Below, piece after piece: positions 16,472 to 23,867 of a stretch of 35,499 bases of DNA; within the stretch, counting starts at the first letter, position 1, and each line of letters opens with the position of its first letter. The DNA comes from Flavobacterium pectinovorum (GTDB taxonomy: Bacteria > Bacteroidota > Bacteroidia > Flavobacteriales > Flavobacteriaceae). Under the pieces are notes generated by a model that was not told the DNA's origin, made no database searches, and worked only from the letters and a program-made list of their open reading frames with translations. The stretch covers positions 432,386-467,884 of the forward strand of contig NZ_RCZH01000002.1 of the NCBI RefSeq assembly GCF_006438875.1, read 5' to 3'. Both the position numbers and the translations under genes were made by a program.

Positions 16472-16720
16472 ACATTATGTAAAATAAAATTTATTATATA
16501 AAGTCTTTTTTTTAGGAGGTTATAAATGTTCCACATTAAACAAAAGTTCTGTTTTGTCTTAATGTGATGTTGTTACATAAGGGAAATATTTTAAAAGTAG
16601 AACAAAAAATCGCAAAGATTTTGTCATTTCGACGAAGGAGAAATCACACTAGAAATTCCACAATCAAAATCGCCAATCTTTGTCGAGCTACGAGTGTGAT
16701 TTCTCCTTCGTCGAAATGAC
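16472..16720. repeat. Tandem duplication, copy 2
   Basis: Nearly identical to copy 1, with one T/C deletion in a pyrimidine tract and three or so substitutions. The inverted-repeat arms (16623-16650 and 16693-16720) are perfectly complementary over 28 bp. Confidence 0.9.
16527..16542. promoter_or_regulatory. Degenerate parS-like site in duplication copy 2
   Basis: TGTTCCACATTAAACA has two changes in the CACGTG core and is probably not bound. Confidence 0.3.
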
Positions 16721-16889
16721 AAATCAGACGGAATCATTCTTATAAAAAATGATTGACCTAGCCTTGATAGAAGTGAAAATCTTTTTGTGGCGATCCCGAG
16801 GCTTCGAGGAATGTCATTAAGTTAAGGAAAACATCCTTGATAGTAAAGTAAGTAAATCTCTCGTAAAAGAGAAAAATCATAAAGATTTT

Positions 16890-16998
16890 GTCATTTCGAT
16901 CCCGAGGCTTCGGGAGAGAAATCTTCGCGAGAAGCTCGACAAAGATTGGATTCTTGGTGCGGAGTTATTTACGAAGATTTATCCTCTGTCGAAATGAC
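16890..16998. repeat. Inverted-repeat element related to the duplicated hairpin
   Basis: Ends GTCATTTCGA and TCGAAATGAC are perfectly complementary. The interior includes CCCGAGGCTTCGGG and GCTCGACAAAGATT. It is the same family as the hairpins at 16376-16473 and 16623-16720. Confidence 0.7.
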
Positions 16999-17171
16999 AA
17001 GATTGTGTTTATGTCTTGTTATTTTGAGAAAATTATGGTCCAAGAAACTTCACTTAATGACACTGTGTTTTAGCACGAGATTACTCAATAAAAATCAATA
17101 TTTACGGGAATAAATAATTACTTTTATATTGACGTAAATATCAGATTAATAATTAATTAAAAGATTTAGAT

Positions 17172-17933
17172 ATGAAAAATAGAATACTATATTTTGCTGT
17201 TTTGATTTTTTGCGGTCAATTGACTTTTAGTCAGGATTTAAAACCGGAATATCAAAAATTTATAAAAAACTTTATTGCCAATGTAAAAAGTAATAACAAA
17301 GAGGGAGTTGCTGCTTTTATTTCCTTTCCGTTGGGACGGGAGTATCCAATTCCGGCAGTCAAGAACAAAGCCGATTTTATCAAAAGATATGATCAGATTT
17401 TTGATAATACGCTGAAGAATGAAATTATAAAATCAAATCCCGTAAAAGATTGGTCAGAAGTTGGCTGGCGCGGAATTATGCTGAATCAAGGCACTTTATG
17501 GATTGATACTGATGGAAAACTACTCACTATTAATTATCAATCTCAATATGAAAAAGATCTCAAAAATAAACTGATAGCGAGTGAGAAAGGAAAACTACAT
17601 CCTTCAATTGCTAAATTTAAAGCTCCAGAATATATTCTGGAAACATCAAAATTCAGAATTAGAATTGATGATCTTGGAAATGATAATTACAGATATGCTT
17701 CCTGGTCGATCAAGAAATCAATGAGTGATAAACCTGATTTGGTGATTACTAACGGAAAGTGGATTTCTGACGGAAGTGGTGGAAACAGCCATTTTGATTT
17801 TAAGAAAGATGTTTATTTGTATCAATGTTATATCATTGTTTTAGGAACTTCTGAATCTCCTCCGGCCAGTTTAACGATTTCTCAAAATGGCAAAGAAATA
17901 CTTTCTCAGGATGCGAAAATAGTGACCAAATAG
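17172..17933 (+). CDS. Exported protein of unknown function, paralog A
   Basis: A 253-residue protein with a signal peptide (KNRILYFAVLIFCGQLTFSQ, cleavage near residue 20). The N-terminal half (about 21-125) is helical and then beta-rich, with PLGREYPIP and DFIKRYDQIFDNTLKNEI. It loosely recalls an NTF2-like fold, but this is a guess. The C-terminal half (about 150-253) has KFRIRIDDLGNDNYRYASW and LGTSESPPASLTISQNGK. It has the same length and is closely similar along its whole length to the protein at 18305. There is no T9SS domain and no lipobox. Function is unknown. Confidence 0.82.
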   Translation: MKNRILYFAVLIFCGQLTFSQDLKPEYQKFIKNFIANVKSNNKEGVAAFISFPLGREYPIPAVKNKADFIKRYDQIFDNTLKNEIIKSNPVKDWSEVGWRGIMLNQGTLWIDTDGKLLTINYQSQYEKDLKNKLIASEKGKLHPSIAKFKAPEYILETSKFRIRIDDLGNDNYRYASWSIKKSMSDKPDLVITNGKWISDGSGGNSHFDFKKDVYLYQCYIIVLGTSESPPASLTISQNGKEILSQDAKIVTK

Positions 17934-17935
17934 TC

Positions 17936-17967
17936 AAAACCTGTTCCACATGGAACAGGTTTTTTTA
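17936..17967 (+). terminator. Terminator hairpin with a parS-like core
   Basis: A 13-bp stem (AAAACCTGTTCCA / TGGAACAGGTTTT) with a two-base CA loop and a run of T, directly after the paralog A stop. The core TGTTCCACATGGAACA (17942-17957) is parS with one changed base in CACGTG. Confidence 0.85.
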
Positions 17968-18050
17968 TTGAAATACAATATTTTATCTAAAATTTCTGTT
18001 TATCTATTTCTTTAAGAAGAGGTTTAAATTTTCAAGGTCAGTATAAATTT

Positions 18051-18237
18051 ATCAAGAGTTGAAAGTCTATATTTTGTGCCGTTAGGCACTCAATGTTGGT
18101 AGAAACATCAATATGAAGAAATTTAGCGTGCCGCAGTTACGCATGTGTTTGTTTTGTTGCGTACCTATGGCATGCCAACGAATTTTGAATCTTATGTCTA
18201 CCAATATTTCGTGCATAAAAGCACTTTAACTCTTGAT
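18051..18237. repeat. MITE-like imperfect inverted-repeat element
   Basis: The ends ATCAAGAGTTGAAAGT and ACTTTAACTCTTGAT are complementary apart from one extra base. Two further blocks pair inside: TTGGTAGA (18096-18103) with TCTACCAA (18197-18204), and GCGTGCCGCAGTTACGCA with TGCGTACCTATGGCATGC. A small hairpin GTGCC-GTTA-GGCAC is at 18076-18089. There is no coding capacity. Confidence 0.7.
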
Positions 18238-18261
18238 TCGCAGTAATTATAATTATATTTG
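18233..18261 (+). promoter_or_regulatory. Bacteroidetes-type promoter for paralog B
   Basis: TTG at 18233-18235 and a perfect TATATTTG at 18254-18261 are separated by 18 bases. The TTG lies in the right end of the inverted element. The corresponding -7 region upstream of paralog A (17125-17132) reads TATATTGA, with one T missing. Confidence 0.6.
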
Positions 18262-18304
18262 ATCGTAGTTACCAGATTAATAAACTATTAAAAGTATTTT
18301 AAAG

Positions 18305-19066
18305 ATGAAATTAAAAAATGTATTTTTAGTGTTATTGATTTTAAGTTCTGCTTTTTTGACCGCTCAGGAGTTAAAAACAGAATACAAGGCATTTGTAAAC
18401 AAATTTATGACAAACGTAAAAAACGATAACAAAGAGGCGATTGGAGACCTGATTGTATATCCTTTGGAGCGAGAGTATCCAATACCTGATATTGTTGATA
18501 AAACAGACTTTATAAAGCGTTATAAAGAACTATTTGATTCCACTTTAAAAAATGAAATAATAACTTCAAATCCTGAGAAAGACTGGTCTGATATGGGTTT
18601 GAGAGGGATTATGTTAAATCACGGAAGTATTTGGATGGATGTTGACGGACGATTAACCGCAGTAAATTATCAATCTAAATTTGAAACAGATCTCAGAAAC
18701 AAACTGATAGCCTCGCAAAAAAAGGATCTGGATTCAAGTATTGCTTTTTTTCAGAAACCGATTTGTATTTTAGAAACGGCTAAATTTAGAATTAGAATTG
18801 ATAATCTGGGAAACAATAATTATCGTTATGCTTCGTGGTCTATTGATAAAAAAATGACTGAAAAGCCGGATTTAATTATCTACAGAGGTGAACTTGTTGT
18901 AGAGGGAATAGGAGGAAATCATCAATACGAATTTATAAAAGACAATTTCAAGTATGAATGCGCATTCATCGTTTTGGGCGAAAAAAATTCGCCTCCTGCG
19001 AAACTCACAATCTATCAGGGCACGAAGGTAATCCTTACTCAGAGCGCCAAAATAATTGCTAAATAA
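18305..19066 (+). CDS. Exported protein of unknown function, paralog B
   Basis: A 253-residue protein with a signal peptide (KLKNVFLVLLILSSAFLTAQ, cleavage near residue 21). It is colinear with paralog A from end to end. Shared blocks include REYPIP, DFIKRY, LKNEII, RGIMLN, NYRYASWSI and SPPAKLTI. The upstream 60 bases are also similar (CAGATTAATAA and ATTAAAAG at matching positions), so the duplication included the promoter region. It ends at a strong bidirectional terminator. Function is unknown; an envelope or periplasmic location is inferred from the signal peptide. Confidence 0.82.
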   Translation: MKLKNVFLVLLILSSAFLTAQELKTEYKAFVNKFMTNVKNDNKEAIGDLIVYPLEREYPIPDIVDKTDFIKRYKELFDSTLKNEIITSNPEKDWSDMGLRGIMLNHGSIWMDVDGRLTAVNYQSKFETDLRNKLIASQKKDLDSSIAFFQKPICILETAKFRIRIDNLGNNNYRYASWSIDKKMTEKPDLIIYRGELVVEGIGGNHQYEFIKDNFKYECAFIVLGEKNSPPAKLTIYQGTKVILTQSAKIIAK

Positions 19067-19102
19067 AAAAATCCTATTGGTAGCAGCCAATAGGATTTTT
19101 TA
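19065..19102. terminator. Bidirectional terminator
   Basis: AAAAAATCCTATTGG pairs with CCAATAGGATTTTTT around a TAGCAG loop, between convergent genes. Confidence 0.92.
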
Positions 19103-19106
19103 TTGT

Positions 19107-19526
19107 TTAAAGAGAAGCTTTTACTTTTTCTAAATCTTTTTGCTGATCTATTTGTTTCAGCTTAAGTTTTTGAATTTCAACTTCTTTCTGTTTTACTTTA
19201 ATAGCTTGTTTTTGAGATTCTTCTGCAGTAAACGAACTAGTATTAATCTTTGTATTAATTTTTTGATTATCAGCTTCTAGTTTTGAAATTTTCTGTTTCG
19301 TTTTATCAAGATTTTTTTCTGAATTTTTCAGATCTTTTTGATGATTCCCCACTTTTTTTTGCTCTTTTTTCAATCTGGATTGTTCATCATTAAGCTTTTT
19401 ATGAAGTTCGTCAGAAGATCTTTTAGTTTCCTGATCTGCTTTTTTTGATAAAGCGTCCTGTGCATAAAAATGTTGAGTAGAAATGATAAGGAAGAAAGCG
19501 AAGAATAATTTTAATTTAGAATTCAT
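19107..19526 (-). CDS. Exported coiled-coil protein
   Basis: A 139-residue protein starting at MNSKLKLFFAFFLIISTQHF, a typical signal peptide ending FYAQ. The frame stays open upstream to 19622, but the extra 32 residues would put a second hydrophobic stretch before the signal, so I take the ATG at 19526. The mature part is almost entirely Lys/Glu/Gln/Asp with regular Leu/Ile spacing, which indicates a long coiled coil. No family is recognised. A periplasmic spacer or chaperone-like role is possible but unproven. Confidence 0.75.
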   Translation of the reverse strand: MNSKLKLFFAFFLIISTQHFYAQDALSKKADQETKRSSDELHKKLNDEQSRLKKEQKKVGNHQKDLKNSEKNLDKTKQKISKLEADNQKINTKINTSSFTAEESQKQAIKVKQKEVEIQKLKLKQIDQQKDLEKVKASL

Positions 19527-19623
19527 GATTTTATTTTTGTTCTTGTTAATGAAGAACAAAAATAGTGGCTGAAGAAAACTTGCAATACCAAATAAAGTCT
19601 TTTTACATACAAAATAAGACAAA

Positions 19624-19653
19624 AAAAATCCTCTTGGTTAGAAGAGGATTTTT
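19624..19653 (-). terminator. Terminator of the HU-CCDC81/SPOR gene
   Basis: AAAATCCTCTT pairs with AAGAGGATTTT around GGTTAG, directly after the stop codon on the minus strand; T-rich on both strands. Confidence 0.85.
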
Positions 19654-19658
19654 AAATT

Positions 19659-20627
19659 TTATAGTGATTCAACCAAGATCCAGGCATCTGGATTTTCGCC
19701 TTTTTGAATTTCTTTTTGTGCCTTTTCGGCTTCAGCCATTGTAGCATAACTTCCATACAAAACAGGAAATAAACCGTGCTTATTTTCACCAAGCATTCTT
19801 GCACTGTAACCATCTTTTATAAGTTGGTTATACGCTTTTCTTGCGTTTTGTTCGCTTCTGTAAGCTCCAGCCATAATGTGATATGGCATTGTTTTTTCTT
19901 CAACAGTTTCAACCTTTGTAGAGTCTACTGAAAGTGTAACTGCCGGAAGAGGATTTTGGATAAAAAATGTTGCTTCCTGAATCTTGTTTTGTACTTTTTT
20001 CTGAACTGCACTTTCAACGATCAATGTTTTGGTGGCAATTTGATTTTGGTATAAAGGATATCCAATACTACCTGTAATTCCAAGCCCTAAGACAAGAATT
20101 GCAGCGTATTTCAGCAGTGGATTTGAAGATCTGTTTTCTTCTTCATTTTCATGCAATAATACTGTTTCTCTTTCAGAAATTCTCTCGATTTTTTTCTCGA
20201 AGATTTCTTTTTTAACTAACGGAGAAACAAATGGACTTAATCCAAATGAACTTGTTAAATAATTGGTTTGATCATTTGGTGTGAAAATTATATTTTTTTC
20301 AGAATTAAAGCGAATTTCACCAATTCCTTTTAGAGTAATAGTACCGTTTTCTTCTAATGTTTTTTTCCAGCTTAAAACCTCAAATGCAATAGCGCTTACA
20401 GCAAAACCGTAAGATGTTTTTTCTGCATTTGCAATATGATTTGCCAACAATCCATCATTGTTTCTCAAATGACTGTTGAAAGAGATCATTTTTTTGGGTG
20501 GAAAAAACGAATTTGTGCTTTCATTAAGCTGTGCCGACTGAATTTCGGTTAAAAATGCTCCGAACCCCGGAACCGTTACACACTGATAACGATACAATAA
20601 CTGTCCTATGTAAGTTTCGATTTTCAT
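19659..20627 (-). CDS. HU-CCDC81-like and SPOR domain membrane protein
   Basis: Residues 1-140 or so (MKIETYIGQLLYRYQCVTVPGFGAFLTEI and the GTITLKGIGEI block) match the two prokaryotic HU-CCDC81 domains of Bacteroidetes. A membrane segment near 175-195 (YAAILVLGLGITGSIGY) follows, and the C-terminal SPOR domain begins at YHIMAGAYRSEQNARKAYNQL and ends at WILVESL. SPOR domains bind denuded peptidoglycan at division septa. The HU-like part would be cytoplasmic, giving a possible DNA-to-septum link (inference). I chose the ATG at 20627 rather than 20645 because the family begins MKIETYI, as I recall it. It is divergent from dprA. Confidence 0.88.
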   Translation of the reverse strand: MKIETYIGQLLYRYQCVTVPGFGAFLTEIQSAQLNESTNSFFPPKKMISFNSHLRNNDGLLANHIANAEKTSYGFAVSAIAFEVLSWKKTLEENGTITLKGIGEIRFNSEKNIIFTPNDQTNYLTSSFGLSPFVSPLVKKEIFEKKIERISERETVLLHENEEENRSSNPLLKYAAILVLGLGITGSIGYPLYQNQIATKTLIVESAVQKKVQNKIQEATFFIQNPLPAVTLSVDSTKVETVEEKTMPYHIMAGAYRSEQNARKAYNQLIKDGYSARMLGENKHGLFPVLYGSYATMAEAEKAQKEIQKGENPDAWILVESL

Positions 20628-20864
20628 ATTAGCAAAGTTAGGCAACGAATATAGTTATCAAAATTTTATTCACAATTTTTATTAACAATTGCGATATTTT
20701 TATAGATAATTAATTTTCAGTATTTTAATAACAATGTTATTAGTTATTGAAAATTGGGCATAGTGTTAATTGGTGTTTTTATTAAGAAATTACTTTATTT
20801 TAACCATATTTGCAGTATTAATTTATTAGAATTTTATATTCTATTTTACATAATATTTTAGCAG

Positions 20865-21965
20865 ATGTCAGATCAGGAATTATTTTATTTATTAGCATTA
20901 TTAAAAGTAGATGGAGTTGGAGATATTATGGCCAAAAAACTGCTGACGCACTGCGGTAATGCAGAGTCAGTTTTTAAGGCAAAATTAAATCAAATTGCTG
21001 CTATTGATGGAGTTGGAAGTTCTTTATTAAAAAAAATTCACGACAAATCCATTTTTGAAAAAGCCAATGAGGAACTTGAATTTATTAAATCTAATAATAT
21101 AAATGTTTCCTTTTTTCAAGACGAAAATTACCCCGATCGGTTGAAACATTGCATCGATTCGCCTGTTTTGATCTTTTCGTCCGGAAATATAAATTTGAAA
21201 AATAGAAAATTAATTAGTATTGTCGGAACACGCCAGATTACATCGTATGGAAGTGAGTTTTGCAAAAAGCTAATTGAAGATTTAGTGCCGCTTGATCCGG
21301 TTATTGTAAGCGGATTTGCGTATGGTGTTGATATTGCAGCGCATCAATTTGCTGTTGAAAACAACTTGCAGACTATTGGAGTTCTGGCGCATGGTTTAAA
21401 CCAAATTTATCCTAAAATGCATAAAAAGTATGTGGCAAAAATGGAGGAAAATGGGGGATTTATGACGGAGTTTTGGAGTACTTCAAGCCCGGATAAAGAA
21501 AATTTTGTACGCAGAAATCGCATTGTTGCCGGCATGACTGAGGCTACGATTGTAATAGAATCTGCAGATAAAGGCGGTTCGCTTATTACAGCAAATCTTG
21601 CTAATGATTATAATCGGGATGTTTTTGCCGTTCCAGGACGCGTTACGGACAAATACAGCCAAGGTTGTAATAACCTGATTAAAACGCAAAAAGCAAACGT
21701 TCTGACAAGCGCTGCAGATTTGATTTATATTCTGAATTGGGATGTTGAAAGCAAGTCAAAAGCAGTTCAAAAACAACTCTTTGTTGAACTGGAACCTGAA
21801 GAACAAAAAGTATATGATTTTCTCCTAAAAAACGGAAAAGAAATATTGGATTTTATTGCTTTACAATGTGATTTTCCAATCTATAAAATATCAGGAATCC
21901 TTTTAAATATGGAACTTAAAGGTGTAATCAGACCTTTGCCCGGGAAATTGTTTGAGGCTATTTGA
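20865..21965 (+). CDS. dprA: DNA-processing protein DprA
   Basis: A 366-residue protein that loads RecA on incoming single-stranded DNA in natural transformation. An N-terminal helix-hairpin-helix-like region (DGVGDIMAKKLL, DGVGSSLLKKI) is followed by the Rossmann-like core: SIVGTRQITSYG (about 115-126), SGFAYGVDIAAH, GVLAHGLNQIYP, FVRRNRIVAGMT and ADKGGSLITANLA. The C-terminal winged helix begins near 305 (EPEEQKVYDFLLKNG). All expected core motifs are present. Many non-competent bacteria also keep this gene, so it does not prove competence. Confidence 0.96.
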   Translation: MSDQELFYLLALLKVDGVGDIMAKKLLTHCGNAESVFKAKLNQIAAIDGVGSSLLKKIHDKSIFEKANEELEFIKSNNINVSFFQDENYPDRLKHCIDSPVLIFSSGNINLKNRKLISIVGTRQITSYGSEFCKKLIEDLVPLDPVIVSGFAYGVDIAAHQFAVENNLQTIGVLAHGLNQIYPKMHKKYVAKMEENGGFMTEFWSTSSPDKENFVRRNRIVAGMTEATIVIESADKGGSLITANLANDYNRDVFAVPGRVTDKYSQGCNNLIKTQKANVLTSAADLIYILNWDVESKSKAVQKQLFVELEPEEQKVYDFLLKNGKEILDFIALQCDFPIYKISGILLNMELKGVIRPLPGKLFEAI

Positions 21966-21978
21966 CAGAAAAAAAGTA

Positions 21979-22036
21979 GCCACGAATTACACTAATTCTC
22001 CCGAATTAATTAGTGGAAATTAGTGTAATTTGTGGC
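21979..22036. repeat. Inverted repeat between convergent dprA and trpS
   Basis: GCCACGAATTACACTAATT pairs with AATTAGTGTAATTTGTGGC (one G-T pair) over 19 bp with a 20-base loop. It may act as a terminator, although the T tract is poor. It resembles dispersed GCCACGAATT repeats. Confidence 0.75.
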
Positions 22037-22042
22037 AAGATA

Positions 22043-23017
22043 TTATTTACCAAATCCAAGTATTGCTCGAACTTTAGCCAAAACACCGTCAGCAATAATG
22101 GAAGCTTTTCCTGCACCTTTTTTCAAAAGCGCATCTACTTCTTCAAGGTTGTTGATGTAGTAATTGTATTTTTCTCTTTCAGTTTTAAATTTTTCGGTAA
22201 TCAATTCAAACAAAGCTTGTTTGGCGTGACCGTAACCGTAATTTCCACCAAGATAATTCGCTCTCATTTCAGCGATTTGCGCTTCAGATGCTAGTAATGC
22301 ATAAATTGCAAACGCATTACAAGTATCCGGATCTTTCGGATCTTCAAGTGGTGTACTATCTGTTTCGATGCTCATAACCTGCTTGCGAAGCGTTTTATCG
22401 TCAAGGAAAATATTGATAATATTATTGGCAGATTTACTCATTTTTCCACCGTTAGTTCCCGGAATCAACGTACTGTCCTTTTGAATTTTAGCTTCAGGAA
22501 TTACAAATGTTTCGCCCATTTGGTGATTGAAACGAGAAGCTACAGCACGAGTAATTTCTAAATGCTGCAACTGGTCTTTTCCAACCGGAACAAATTCAGC
22601 ATCATATAGTAAAATGTCAGCCGCCATTAACATCGGATAGGTAAAAAGTCCGGCATTAACGTCGTCTAAACGATCTGCTTTATCTTTGAAAGAATGTGCT
22701 AAAGTCAGTCTTTGAAATGGAAAAAAACAACTTAAATACCAGGTTAATTCAGTTGTTTGAGTTACATCAGATTGTCTGTAGAACGTAACTTTATCGGGTT
22801 TTAAACCACAAGCAAGCCAAGCTGCTGCAGTGCTGTATGTATTTTCTCTTAATGTTTTACCATCTTTAATTTGTGTAATCGAGTGTAAATCAGCAATAAA
22901 CAAATAAGATTCGTTTGCAGGATCATTCGATAATTCAATTGCAGGAATAATTGCGCCTAATAAATTTCCCAAATGTGGCGTTCCAGTACTCTGAACACCA
23001 GTTAGTATTTTTGCCAT
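22043..23017 (-). CDS. trpS: Tryptophan--tRNA ligase
   Basis: A class I synthetase that charges tRNA-Trp. The HIGH-type motif is TPHLGN (residues 13-18) and the KMSKS motif is complete (GKMSKSANN, about 191-199). The family element MLMAADILLYDAEFVPVGKDQLQHLE is present. The length of 324 residues is normal. It is convergent with dprA, and a CGCAAAG-repeat region lies upstream of its start. Confidence 0.97.
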   Translation of the reverse strand: MAKILTGVQSTGTPHLGNLLGAIIPAIELSNDPANESYLFIADLHSITQIKDGKTLRENTYSTAAAWLACGLKPDKVTFYRQSDVTQTTELTWYLSCFFPFQRLTLAHSFKDKADRLDDVNAGLFTYPMLMAADILLYDAEFVPVGKDQLQHLEITRAVASRFNHQMGETFVIPEAKIQKDSTLIPGTNGGKMSKSANNIINIFLDDKTLRKQVMSIETDSTPLEDPKDPDTCNAFAIYALLASEAQIAEMRANYLGGNYGYGHAKQALFELITEKFKTEREKYNYYINNLEEVDALLKKGAGKASIIADGVLAKVRAILGFGK

Positions 23018-23062
23018 TTTAGTTTTTATTCTTTAACTGCAAATGTCGTGATGTTTTTTTTA

Positions 23063-23142
23063 ACCGCAAAGTGTGCAATAGCTTTACGTAAAGTTTATTT
23101 TGACATTTTTTACCGCAAAGTTCGCAAAGTTTTTTCGCAAAG
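23063..23142. repeat. CGCAAAG repeat block, left of the GxxExxY gene
   Basis: An imperfect copy at about 23063-23094 and a complete 31-base copy at 23112-23142 (ACCGCAAAGTTCGCAAAG then TTTTTTCGCAAAG). It is in direct orientation with the copy at 23615-23645. Confidence 0.8.
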
Positions 23143-23186
23143 TTCACGAAGTATTAAGAAGGTTAAAGAAGTTCTCTAAGCTTTAT

Positions 23187-23597
23187 CTATAAGTTATTTA
23201 CGACCCTTCTGATGCCGTTTTTTAGTAAAACTTCATTGAAATTTATTAATAATCCGAGCTTATATTTACCAATTTTTAAATAAGTTAGAGTCTGTGCCAG
23301 ATGATTTACGGTAAGTGATTCTACACTTTTTATTTCAATTATAAATTTGTTTTCAACAAGTAAGTCGATTCGATATGCACAATCAAGTTGAACTTTTTCA
23401 AAAATTAAAGGCATTGTCTTCTCTTTTTCAACAACAAGCCCTCGTTGTTTAATTTTATAAAACAAGCATTCCTGGTAAGCATTCTCCAATAAACCTGGTC
23501 CAAGCGCTTTATGAATTTCAATTGCAAGTCCAATTATAATATTTGATATCTCGTTTTCTGTCATAGTTTTTATTAAATTTAACGCAGATTTTCTCAT
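23187..23597 (-). CDS. GxxExxY family protein (PDDEXK-like fold)
   Basis: The name-giving motif is seen as GLLENAY in LGPGLLENAYQECLFY. The sequence RIDLLVENKFIIEIKSV gives the D...ExK arrangement of PDDEXK nucleases, and NHLAQTLTYLKIGKYKLGLLINF is the family's typical end. The ORF starts at 23597, but an internal ATG at 23564 (MTENEISNIII) matches how the family usually begins and may be the real start, leaving about 125 residues. Biochemical activity of this family is not established to my knowledge. The gene is flanked by CGCAAAG repeats on both sides, which suggests an inserted cassette. Confidence 0.88.
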   Translation of the reverse strand: MRKSALNLIKTMTENEISNIIIGLAIEIHKALGPGLLENAYQECLFYKIKQRGLVVEKEKTMPLIFEKVQLDCAYRIDLLVENKFIIEIKSVESLTVNHLAQTLTYLKIGKYKLGLLINFNEVLLKNGIRRVVNNL

Positions 23598-23614
23598 GAT
23601 ATTATTTAAGTTTC

Positions 23615-23645
23615 ACCGCAAAGCACGCAAAGTTTTTTCGCAAAG
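23615..23645 (+). repeat. CGCAAAG 31-base repeat, right of the GxxExxY gene
   Basis: ACCGCAAAGCACGCAAAG followed by TTTTTTCGCAAAG. It matches the left copy except for two bases, and pairs with the inverted copy at 23734-23764. Confidence 0.85.
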
Positions 23646-23733
23646 TTTACAAAGTTTTGTAAAGTGATATCTTATAACATACAGCTTGTGATCTTATTTG
23701 CTTACAATATCGATATGCAAAATAACTTCTTTC

Positions 23734-23764
23734 CTTTGCGAAAAAACTTTGTGAACTTTGCGGT
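23734..23764 (-). repeat. CGCAAAG 31-base repeat, inverted copy
   Basis: CTTTGCGAAAAAACTTTG followed by TGAACTTTGCGGT is the reverse complement of the copy at 23615, with three mismatches. The two could form a 31-bp stem with an 88-base loop. Confidence 0.85.
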
Positions 23765-23867
23765 AAAAAGCATTTCGCAAATTAATTTTCGCTGATAAAG
23801 TCTAATATTCTAAAAATCTAATGATCTAAAAATCTAAAATCACTTCGCTTTTCTTACATTTGAAACC

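Larger units (their letters stand above)
16137..17171. other. 1-kb repeat-rich, gene-free spacer
   Basis: It contains a heptamer tandem repeat (16157-16214), a 248-base tandem duplication with hairpins (16224-16720), and further hairpin elements of the same family (about 16790-16820 and 16890-16998). AT-rich DNA leads into the next gene. A frame at 16888-17073 starts with TTG inside a repeat and is not credible. The last 60 bases resemble the upstream region of the second paralog at 18305. Confidence 0.75.
17934..18304. other. Spacer between the paralogs
   Basis: A 371-base spacer with the parS-like terminator hairpin, about 80 bases of AT-rich DNA, a MITE-like inverted element (18051-18237) and the promoter of paralog B. 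Confidence 0.75.

Noticed and set aside
16888..17073. 61-codon plus-strand frame starting TTG
   Set aside because: Starts inside an inverted-repeat element, is low in plausibility and has no ribosome-binding or homology support.
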